The notes under the pieces are model-generated. The model did no database searches and was not told the origin of the DNA. It saw only the letters and a list, made by a program, of their open reading frames with translations. DNA of 64,000 bases from Meloidogyne chitwoodi (lineage: Eukaryota; Nematoda; Chromadorea; Rhabditida; Meloidogynidae): positions 496,001-560,000 of the forward strand of contig JACZZP010000002.1 in NCBI GenBank assembly GCA_015183035.1. The letters are read 5' to 3'. A program made the position numbers and the translations under genes. Below, piece after piece: positions 1-10,000 of this stretch (the stretch's first letter is position 1; the number at the start of each line of letters is the position of its first letter).

Positions 1-33
1 AATTTTAAATATTTAAAAAAATTTAAAAATTAC

Positions 34-270
34 CATAATTTCATTTTTATTAATTCCATCAATCATTCCAGATTCATCAACTTGAGTTTTCCTTCTACAT
101 TCTCTGCTAATTTTCCTAAATTCACTGGGAATGCTTACAGAATAAGATGGGCGACGGTCAGATAATAATTGTGCTAATGATTTTGGAATAGAAGAAGATT
201 TTTGAAATTTTTGTTCTTCTGATTTGTTAAAATTGTTATTGTCAGGTGGTGAACATGTAGGAATTATCAT
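34..270 (-). CDS. First exon of an unidentified gene running off the left edge (partial)
   Basis: An ATG at 270 opens 79 codons, polar and Ser/Asn-rich (starts MIIPTCSPPD). At 34 an ATG codon is followed directly by a GTAATTT donor, so this is read as a 5' exon in phase 0 with the rest of the gene beyond position 1. The segment SYSVSIPSEFRKISRECRRK is basic and has no motif I recognise. There is no signal peptide or membrane segment. The flanking sequence is far more AT-rich and stop-dense, which supports real coding. Function unknown. Confidence 0.55.
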
Positions 271-439
271 TTTTTATTTTTCTAAAATATTATTTTTTAA
301 ACACATAAATTTATTTTTAGAGGATTTTTTTCAAATCTTAGAAGCAAAAATACAAATACGAAACATAAATTGTAAGTTTACTCACAGAGAAACCTTACGG
401 AAACAAAAATATAAGAAACAACAATATATAAAATAATGT

Positions 440-840
440 AGAGAAAATTAAACTTTCCGAAGTCAAATATTTATATTATTTACGGAAAATTAAATAGTTT
501 TCGGAAAATTAACATTATTTCAGGAAAATGTAAAGTTTCCGGAAAATTTACATAGTTTCAGGAAAATTTTGTTTCCGGAAAATTTACATAGTTTCAGGAA
601 AATTTTGTTTCCGGAAAATTTAGTTTATGGAAATTTTTTTTCCGGAACATTTAATTAATTTCCGGAAAGTTTATATAGTTTCCGGAAAACTGAAAATAAT
701 AAACAATGTTTTTTATTACTATTATTGTTAAAACTTATATTTTTAGATGCGGAAAGTTTTACAATTTTAATACTTTCAGAAATAATTAAACATTTCTAGA
801 GGAATATTAGTAAATTTTCCGGAGACTTTAAACCTTGCTT
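440..840. repeat. TTTCCGGAAA-type degenerate repeat cluster
   Basis: About ten degenerate copies of a 25-35 bp unit built on the palindrome TTTCCGGAAA followed by ATTTACATAGTTTCAGG. A smaller cluster with the same core lies in an SREBP intron at about 8440-8600. Confidence 0.7.
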
Positions 841-1746
841 CTAAATTATTTTAAAAATGAAATATTTCCCAATATAAATAATTACTACTTTTATATCATT
901 TTTTATTTAAGCGTGTGACTTGAAATATTTTTATTTATTAACTATCATTCATAAAAATATTTTATAAATTAAATAAATATATTATAGACACACCCTATGA
1001 TTTTTGTTCACTAAAATTTCCATGAATAATTTAAAAATATTAAAAAAAAATAAAAAAAAGACAAAATTCGTGGTAGTCAGTGGTGGTCGTCTTTTTCCTT
1101 TAAATAAGTAGTAGTATTGCACTGTCTCGTGACTTTTTTGCACTGCTTTGGGAATGCCCCTGTCACATCCCTAAAATCTTTTTCACGTTTCTCCGTTCGC
1201 TAGGTTACACCACGAGATTTTTTTTTTATTTTTTAAACTAAGTAATATTAATTATTTGCGGAAAATTTAACAGATAAAACTTTTTTTTTTTTGAAAAAAA
1301 ATTTATATTGGGAAAAGGTTTTAAATTTTAAGCAAAATTAAAAATTTAAGCAAAAAGTTGTTTAAGAAGCAAATTTAAATAAATGTTAAAAGAAAAAAAG
1401 TTTAACTTTTAACTAAAAAAAATAAGAACATTAGCTCTGCCTCGTGTTTATTCAATTTAATAGAGGAGTTTCCCTCCCAACGCCGTTCGCGGGTTAATAA
1501 AACACTAACAATAAGCTAAAAAAAAAAATAAAAAAGCACATGGTGCAAAATAATAGTAAGAAGATATATATCTGAATGTAAATGTGAAGAAGAAGAAAAA
1601 AAATGTTAGAGTAATAGGGAAAATATTTTTTTTGTAAAATATTGTTAGTAACTAGAGACCAAAATGAAAAGAATTTTTACACTAAATCGATATAAAATTT
1701 ATTTTTTTATTTAATTATTAGCAAGATTGTGTAATTAATAAAAAAT

Positions 1747-1832
1747 AAGTTGACTTCCGTTATAAGGAAGGACACCAAAAGGGACAGTCTGTAGAGATCC
1801 TTATATCCAAAGTGTCCTTATAATTGGAATAT
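1747..1832. repeat. Short inverted-repeat element, GTTATAAGGACAC family (family 2)
   Basis: The left arm begins GTTGACTTCCGTTATAAGG and the right arm ends GTGTCCTTATAATTGGAA. Termini match the many family-2 copies in kettin introns. Confidence 0.6.
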
Positions 1833-1937
1833 TCTTTCATTTCTGGAATTTTTAGAGTAAAACTCAGAGTTGGTACAAGACAATGGGTATCTTTATTTTT
1901 CTGTCTTTATAAAGAGAGTCAAGTTATTAATATTAAG

Positions 1938-2258
1938 TAGTGACCGGAATGATTCTGTTATTCGGGTAAAATGGTCTCTTATCTTCACACACTCTTTCCT
2001 TCTTTTTTATGCAACTCTTCTCTTTTTCCGACTCAACCCGGTCATACCCGGTTTTAAAAGCACGGCTGTATAGACAGACACCATTGAATTTACCGCACAT
2101 TCTTCTCTGTGTCTGTAACTACAGCCGTGCTATCAAAACCGGGTATGACCGGATTGAGTCGGAAAAAGAGAAGAGTTGCATAAAAAAGAATGAGAGTGTG
2201 TGTGAAGATAGAGACCATTTTACCCGAATAACAGAATCATTCCGGTCACTAATATCAA
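1938..2258. mobile_element. Palindromic MITE-like element with ~130-bp inverted arms
   Basis: The segment 1938-2070 (AGTGACCGGAATGATTCTG to AGCACGGCTGTA) is repeated nearly perfectly in inverted orientation at about 2120-2258, leaving a spacer of ~50 bp. Arms this long and well matched indicate a young foldback/MITE-type insertion. ORFs here are arm shadows. Confidence 0.8.
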
Positions 2259-4320
2259 GTAAAAGTTGAAGGAAGAAGAATACTAAAAATTGAAGGACAA
2301 AACTACAAGTTAAAAAAAAGAATCAAAATTTAACCAAAAATATTAAAAAATAATTTATTAATTTTCTATTTTTAGAAAAAAAAATGAAATAAAAAAATAA
2401 GATTAATTAAATAATTTATTAAAAAAAAAGAATAAATTATGAGAGGGTTCCCCAATTAATTAATTTTATTTAGTAGACAATTAATTAATTTATTTTTAAT
2501 TTCTTTCTTCTTTAAATAGTAGTAAATATATTTTTAAATAATTTTATGACTATTCTCTTTTTTTAGTTTTAGCCAGTCTTTTAATGTTCAATGACGAATG
2601 TGGTCTTTCCTAAAACCAAAAAATAAAATAAATAAAGAATGGTATTTCCCAAAAATTGTTTTTTTAAAAAATAGAAAGTTCACTTTACGGGTTCCCCAAA
2701 AATTTATATATTTTTTTAATTTTGTTTACTTAAATTTTTTAAAATAAAATAAATAATTAGATAAGAGGATCATTGAAGTGTTCTTTGAGAAAATAAAAGT
2801 TGTTTTGTTTTTTAAATTTATTTTTATATAAATAATACTGAGTTATAATTACATTATTTTAAGAAGGGTTTCCCTCTGTTTTTAAATTTATTTAACCAGG
2901 AAAATTTATTTTAGGGGAAAAGTTAGTTAGTTAGAACACTTTTTTAAATTAATATTTTTTATTATTATTTTCTCGTTTTATTTAATAAATTAAATAGGCT
3001 GGAAATAATATTAAAAAAAGGAAGAAAATAAATCACGAGAGTTTAAAAAGAACATACTATTTTCTTCTTTTTTATTTTTATTATTTGGGGTAACCCTTAT
3101 GGACTTTGATTTAAAAAGAGAGAGATTAAATGGCTGTGTAAAATTGAAAATAAAAAATAATAAAAGTCTATTATTTAAAAAAAGTAAATAGGTAATACCC
3201 CAAATTTTGGACAAACCCAAAAATATATTTTTGGCACACCCAAAATATCAGCAAAAGTAAAAATTAAAAAGTTCAATGAGTTGAGAGAGAGACTGTTTTT
3301 TAATAAATAAATCCGGTTAGAAAAATTAATAATTAATAGGAATTTACATATAACTCGAAATAAGGAAAACTGTCAGAGCAGTGCTGCCGAGAGCATTTAC
3401 TTTCTAATTTATTTAATAATTTTATTTTTTCTTTTTCATTTTGATCTTTTGCGATTATTTCCAAATAACCAATTTAATTTAATAAAAAGTGAACATAAAA
3501 ATATATATATTAAACAATTTAACAATTTTAATAGGACAGCATATGATAATAAAAAGGGCACATTTTTTATTTTCTTTTTTATTATCAAAAAGAGTATTTT
3601 TAAATATTTTTGTTTTAATAATATTATAATATATTTTTAGAGTCAGGAGTTTCCCCTATTTTTTTTTATTTTTTAAAATGTTTTGTAATTTATGACAGAT
3701 AAAAAATTATTTTTGATGGGGAATTCCCGCGTTCATTTTTTAAATAAAGAAAAATAAAGAATAAAAGGGCAAATTTAAAAAAGATTAAAAAAGAAAAATT
3801 TTGTTGTTAAAAAATATTTTTAATTTAAAAAATTAATTCTAAACACTTTTACATTCATAGAACTGCATAGAACTCTCCCAAGAGCTTAAACATTTCTAAC
3901 GATTTAAAAATTTATTATTGTAGAAGTTAAAAAGTTATTATTATTATTTTATATTTTTTATAGAAACGATACTTAAATGTGTTTTTTTAAAAACAGATAC
4001 GGGAGTATTCCTAGTTAGGATTTTACGGGATTTCTAATCATTAAAATCAAAGCCTTTTTTAAAAATGTTTATTTATAATTTCATTTTTGGCATAATGTAA
4101 TTTTAAATATTTTCTATAGTTAGAGAAAAATACAAAATGAGAGAATACAAGTACGATGTGAAAAAAGAAATTCCATTGCTTTTTTGAGTTATTTTTAATG
4201 AAAATTGCATTTTTAATTGCTGCAATCTATATTTGATTATTGATTTTATATTTTAATTTCATTCGATTCTTGTTTTTATTTATAAATTTTAATTTTTAGA
4301 TTAAAAATTCAAAAAAAAAT

Positions 4321-5481
4321 ATGGAATATTTACCAGCAGAAATTCAACTAAAAATTCTCAAAAATCTCAACTTTGATGAATTGATAAAAATTAAACAAAC
4401 CAATCGACATTTTTGTACCTTTATTAATAAATACAAAGATGAATTGGATCGTGAAAAATTAGATCAACTACAATTTGGTGGAGCTTCAAATTTTTTAAAG
4501 CATAAGAAGCTTATATCTTTTAATTTGGATTTTGTGAGAGGTATGGCAAACAAATTTCGTTTGAGTAATCATCTTTATCAAAAGGTTCTTTCATTTTATT
4601 AAATTTTAGTTTTTGCTTATTTTTTAGTGGCGATCTGCTTTGGATAAACAAATTCCAGTTTTCATAGTAAATACAGCAAATTCTGATGAAAATGATCTTT
4701 TACTCTTTATTATACCAGGTAATATCAATTTAAAATTCCAACTCTGAATATTTGATAAATGTCTTTATTTTTTATAGAAACGTTTCAGGAAAAGATACTC
4801 TCTTTGAAATTGCCAGTATTTCCCAAAAACATCAAAGAACTAAGAATTATTCGTTATTTGTTATTGAAAATATTTAGCTGTGTTTTTAAATATATTGACT
4901 GTCGTGCATTTATTTTTAATCCGGAGATGATTAAATTGCTTTTTGATAATGAAGAAATTAATAAATATAAATTTAATTGCCATTGGTCTTATATTTCGCT
5001 CCATCTAAATTTTGATGCTACTTTTGATCGTTTGGTTACTAAAGAAGTTAATATTACTACTATTAAAGAGGAAGACACAAAAATTTTATTAAAATTATTG
5101 TTAAATGAAGGTTATAGAATTCCCATAATTACTCTGTTTGCATTTAAGAATCAAGCTGTATTTTACAATATTTTTATAAATGTAAATTTTAAATTTAGGG
5201 GAGATTAGAGTTGTTTAAATTAAAAATTAATTTAAATATTTTAGCATATAGAAACATCAACAGATTTATCAAGAATCGTGGATTTTATTGAATTTGATTG
5301 CGGATACTTGTCTGCTTCTGAAATAATTGTTAGAGGAGTTGAAATGGAAGAAAGCAACTATAAAAATAAATATTATAAAATTACAAATAAGCATGATTCT
5401 AAAATTATGTTTCATGTTTTATGGAAATTCAGAGATTATCGAAGCGATTTACTTACAGCTATTAGAATTATTAAAGACTAG
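4321..5481 (+). CDS. F-box-like protein A (four exons)
   Basis: Exons 4321-4584, 4628-4718, 4778-5181 and 5245-5481 join in phase to 331 residues. Residues 1-40 (MEYLPAEIQLKILKNLNFDE, then Asn-rich/helical sequence ending NKYKDEL) fit the F-box pattern LPxEIxxxIL..L, the family's Skp1-docking surface in SCF ubiquitin ligases. The rest is a Leu/Ile/Asn-rich region shared with three other copies in the window; it includes a FNPEMIKLLFDNEEINK block and a KGVEM/RGVEM-S-N block near the C-terminus. It probably recognises substrate, but no known repeat (LRR, WD, kelch) is visible. It is first in a tandem pair; about 250 bp upstream is conserved with copy C. Intron donors (GTTCTTT, GTAATAT, GTAAATT) are at the same places in all copies. 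Secretion is not indicated. Confidence 0.8.
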
Positions 5482-5675
5482 TAAATTGTTGTTCTCATCG
5501 AAAATATTAAAGGATAAAGTTATTTTTCTTGATATATCGAATCTTATTTTTTATAAAAATTTTTGTTTTAATAAATTATTTATTTTTTTAATTTGCTTAA
5601 ATATGGCAATAAATTATATATTATTAAATTTTCCTTTTAATTATTTTTAGATTAAAAATTCAAAAAAAAAAAATT

Positions 5676-6842
5676 ATGGAATATTTACCAGCAGAAATAC
5701 ATCTAAAAATTTTCAAAAATCTCAACTTTGATGAATTGATAAAAATTAAACAAACCAATAAATACTTTTGTGAATTTATTAATAAATACAAAGATGAATT
5801 GGCTCGTAAAAGATTCGAAAGACTCCAATTTAAAGCTTCAAATTTTTTAAAGGATAAGAAATTAGTTAATACTAAATTTGTGAGAGTTGTGCCAAAGAAT
5901 TTTCCTTTGAGTAAGCATCTTCGTGAAAAGGTTCTTTCATTTTATTAAATTTTAGTTTTTGCTTATTTTTTAGTGGCGATCTGCTTTGGATAAACGAATT
6001 CCAGTTTTCATAGTAAATACAGCAAATTCTGATGAAAATGATCTTTTACTCTTTATTATACCAGGTTAATATTAATTTAAAATTCCAACTCTGAATACTA
6101 TTTGATAAATTAATGTACTTATTATTTAATAGAAATGTTACGGGAAAATAAGCTTTCTTTGAAATTGCCATTATTTCCCAAAAACGTCAAAGAACTAAAA
6201 ATTATTCGTTATTGGTTATTGAAAATCTTTCGCTGTGTTTTTGACTTTATTGACTGTTATGAATTTGTTTTCAATCCAGAGATGATTAAATTGCTTCTTA
6301 ATGATGAAGAAATTAATAAATTAAAATTTAATTGCCAATGGGCTCATATTTCCCTTCATCTAAATATTTATGCTACTTTAGATCGTTTGGTTATTAATGA
6401 ATCACTTTTAATCCGAGAAACTATCACAGAGGAAGACAACGATATTTTATTAATATTATTGTTAAATGAAGGTTATAGAATTCCTGAAGTTATTCTTCAT
6501 CAACTTTTTGATAAAATTGCACTTTACAATAATCTTATAAATGTAAATTTAAGGGGAAATTAGGGTTGCTTAAATGAAAAATTAATTTACTTATTTTAGT
6601 ATATTGAAACATCAACAGATTTAACAAAAATGGTGGTTAAAATTACATTTTATTGCGGATACAAATGTTGGCCTATTTCTAAATTAACAGTCAAAGGAGT
6701 TGAAATGAAGGAAAGCAATAAAACAGAAAAATATTTTAAAATTACAAATAATCATAACTCTAAAATGATGTTTTCAATTTTATGGATATTCGAAAAAGAT
6801 GACGTCAATTTAATTAAATATATTGAAATTGTGAAAATCTAG
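5676..6842 (+). CDS. F-box-like protein B (four exons)
   Basis: Exons 5676-5930, 5974-6064, 6133-6542 and 6600-6842 join in phase to 332 residues. The F-box at residues 1-40 starts MEYLPAEIHLKIFKNL. The gene lies 194 bp downstream of copy A. Intron 1 (TTCTTTCATTTTATTAAATT) is nearly identical to that of A, showing recent tandem duplication. The middle block FNPEMIKLLLNDEEINK and the C-terminal KGVEMKESN block match the other copies. The gene looks intact. Partner and target are unknown; an SCF adaptor role is inferred from the F-box only. Confidence 0.8.
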
Positions 6843-7047
6843 TTAATTGTTTTAGCGAAAATATTTAGATATTATTTTTATTGGAATATCGAATTTTACT
6901 TTTCAATTTTTAATTAGTAAATAATTTATTAAATTGTTTATATTTTTTTCTCATTTGCTTAAATATGACAATAATTTAGATATACTTGTTTAATTTTCCC
7001 TATTTAACTGCATGCAGAGTTTCTCCCAAGTGCTTAAACATTGCTAA
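6843..7047. other. Junction of F-box unit and SREBP 3' end
   Basis: This short AT-rich spacer separates convergent genes. At about 7005-7055 lies a sequence (CTGCATGCAGAG, then CCCAAGTGCTTAAACAT) that matches about 3862-3910 upstream of F-box A, forming short direct repeats around the F-box pair. The repeat overlaps the last codons predicted for the SREBP gene. Confidence 0.55.
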
Positions 7048-10000
7048 CTATTTAAAAAATATTAAAAAGTTAACATTATATATTTTTACCCTTTTTGGCT
7101 CCATTTGTTCAATACCAATTTTCTCAATAAATGACATAACATTTGAGTATAATTGTCTAACTTGAAGTGAAGCGGTTTGTTCAGGTCCAATCGAAAATGA
7201 GCACAAGTCTAGCAATGTTGAGAGAATCCATTGACAGCAAAGAAGGTGAAAACGACACTTAATAATTAAAAATTATTTATTGAGAAAGCTTAAATAAAAC
7301 TTAAGTTTATAAACAAACTTTAATGAAAAGTTGGAAAACTTAAGATTATACTTCTGGTATTTATTTACAAATTAGAATTAATCTTAAGTTTGCGAACAAA
7401 CTTAAATTTTTTAACTTAAGCTTACTTCTATTTTTAATGTTTCCACTCTTAGAAAATTATTAAAAATTCCTAAATATTACCTAATACTTTACCTTTCATA
7501 ATATAAACGAATTTACTTGTATTTGATCAATTCCATGTCCTTTCCATTCTATAGGCACTTGCCACTTGTGAAAACGATTTTCTCTTTGTAAATAAACAAA
7601 GGCCTTCTGTGCATGTAAAAATGCAATTTCTGACCAAGTATTGTGTTTTCTATCTTCAAGACATATTTTTCTAGAACAAAAAGCTAATCCAACAGCTAAT
7701 GCAGTATCACTAAAAATCAAAAGAATTATTTTAATTCTAAAATTTTTTTCCATCTAACTTTTGTAGAAGGTCCTGTGGACATTTACGCACAATTGCATTG
7801 TGTTGCCTCGCTCGTAGCATATTGCCATGACGCCAGTGGAGAGCACTGCTTAACAAATGAACCCACCAAGTGCACAGCTCATCCCCTGCTGATGTATTTG
7901 ATGATATTAAAATATCTGAGAGAGCTAAAGGTAGGGATAATTAATAAATTTTCTTAATTTTATCTTACCTTCGACATCTTTTTTAATTGATTCACTGCCA
8001 TTTTCCTTACATTTCGTTGTATCTTGACTCACATCAGCAATAGATATTTGTATTAAAAGCTGAGAACGTTCTACAAAATCTGGCACACGTAAACCCTCTG
8101 GTGAGTCTAGTTGGGTTAATAAAGCGTCAAGTAAATGAATTTTAAAAGCGTCCCGAAGAACTTCTAATGGTTTGGCTTTAAGGGAAAATGATACAATTTA
8201 ATTATTTTAATTAAAAAATACCAGATTGAGTTGAATCAGTAAATGGGAAATTTGTTTGTCTTTGAGCCCCGCTTCCATCTAATATTGTAGACAAACGACT
8301 AGGATTTGCCAAAAATTTGCGCGCTAACGGGTGAAAGGCCCATTGTAAAGAATTAAGTTGATTAGTATTGCCTTCTAAACGATGACTTTTGGAAACATGA
8401 CGCCTATAAATTAATTTAAAATTAAAAAAAGTGTTGTAAATATTCCGGAAAAGTTTAGGATATATTTCCGGATAATATACAGTATAATTTATATGGAAAT
8501 TTATTTTTTAAATGTGTTTTTCCGGAAAGTTTTGCGATTAAAATATATCTTCCGGAAATAATCAAAATATATGTATTTTTAAATGTATTTTCCGTTAAAT
8601 TGTATTTTTCATGAACAATTATATTTATTTAATTACTTTGCCCTTCGAAAGAAATATCCTGCAATAGGTAGGCGCAACCAACTTGGCAAGCATAATCTAC
8701 AACGTATTGCAGCGCATGCATACATCTCTGCCCTGAGAGCATGGGATATAGCTGCTGATCCTGCTGACTAGAATAAATTAAAATTTTATAAAAAATAAAT
8801 TATTTTAATAAATTTAAAAATAAAAAGGTTTTCTACTTCAGCAAGATTTGCAGCCAATAAAGCCAAGTTTAGTGCTCCTCGTTGAGTCAATCTGTTAATT
8901 ATTTTTATTTTTTAATTAATTAAAAAATTATAAATAACCCAATCCCATCAACTCCAAGTAGATGAAGTTGATGTAACTGATTGTAAACCATAGATGTTGC
9001 TGCGTGGCTACGACAGACCATTTTCTGTGTTTGAAGACTTGTACGACGACGACGAGCGAACCAACGGCCGATCCAGAGAACATTTAATAGATGACGAATT
9101 ATCTAAAAATAAATAAATAGTATTACATGGGTTTTAATTTACCTGCCAAATGAGAGACATCCACTCATCTAGACCACCAGAAGAGGGTAAGGGTCTTTCT
9201 AAAATCTGAAAAGAATTTTTTAAATTATTTAAAAAATAAATAAAAAATATTTGCCTGTAATGATTCTCCTAAACGACGCTGTGCTTCCTTCCAATTTCCA
9301 GCTGCTACAGCTTGAGCTGCTTTACGCCTGCTTTGTAGAAATGCACCCCAACGTGGAGAACGACGATCCGCTACCTTATAAATTAAAAGAACTGTATTTT
9401 TTAATTTTTTTAATTTTCTTTTTTTATTATAACGTACCGGTTCACCTGATACCAATAACCTATTCAAAATAGCAAAAACAAAAAGACAGTTCAAAAGCCA
9501 AATTAAAGTGTGCCTTAAAAGTGAAGAATTAGGCCAATGCTCAAACGAATTAACAGAAGAAACATGAGACTGTGACATTGTTGAAAATGGTATTTTATTT
9601 GTATTATCTAATACAGTATCACTGCTAAGAGTTCGATGTCCTCCAAAAATTGTAGTTTTCTCTTGTAAAGATAAATCTTCCCCAATATATGATGAATTTG
9701 AATTTTCGTTTAAAAAAATTGCCAAAGGATTGTAAATCAACAAAAGAAACATAAACACACAAAGTGTAACACGTGATTGATCTTTTGGGCCAATAACTGA
9801 TGAAACATTTGTTGAAGAAATAGAAGATGAAGCACATTTTTTAATTGAATAAGAAACACGGGAACGTTGCTGAAATTTAGTTAATTATTTATCTTTTTTT
9901 TGTATTTTTCAAGTTTATTTTCCTTTTTTTTGTATTTTTCAAGTTTATTTTTTTATTCCTTGTTTATTTGTTCTATGCTTTAATTAGTTAAGCTTGTATT

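Larger units (their letters stand above)
271..4320. other. Gene-poor AT-rich interval with repeats
   Basis: I see no convincing gene in these 4 kb; the ORFs present are low-complexity or lie inside repeats. It holds a cluster of TTTCCGGAAA-containing units (about 440-840), one element of the GTTATAAGGACAC inverted-repeat family (1747-1832), a near-perfect palindrome (1938-2258), and from about 4080 the upstream part of the F-box duplication unit. About 1070-1210 and 1430-1500 are less AT-rich but have no open frame. Confidence 0.6.

Noticed and set aside
1870..2269. Two overlapping ORFs that mirror each other
   Set aside because: They lie in the inverted arms of a palindromic element and encode nothing recognisable.
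3449..3640. Plus-strand ORF rich in Asn/Ile/Lys/Phe
   Set aside because: Composition expected of random ~80% AT sequence; no domain or splice evidence.
7775..7957. Plus-strand 60-codon ORF over the SREBP region
   Set aside because: It is the antisense of SREBP exon 17, whose minus-strand frame continues the conserved protein in phase. I first suspected a frameshift in this exon; re-reading the bases showed none.
9225..9837. Separate membrane protein genes in overlapping frames
   Set aside because: The hydrophobic segments are the two transmembrane helices of SREBP exon 9; the other frame is a shadow.
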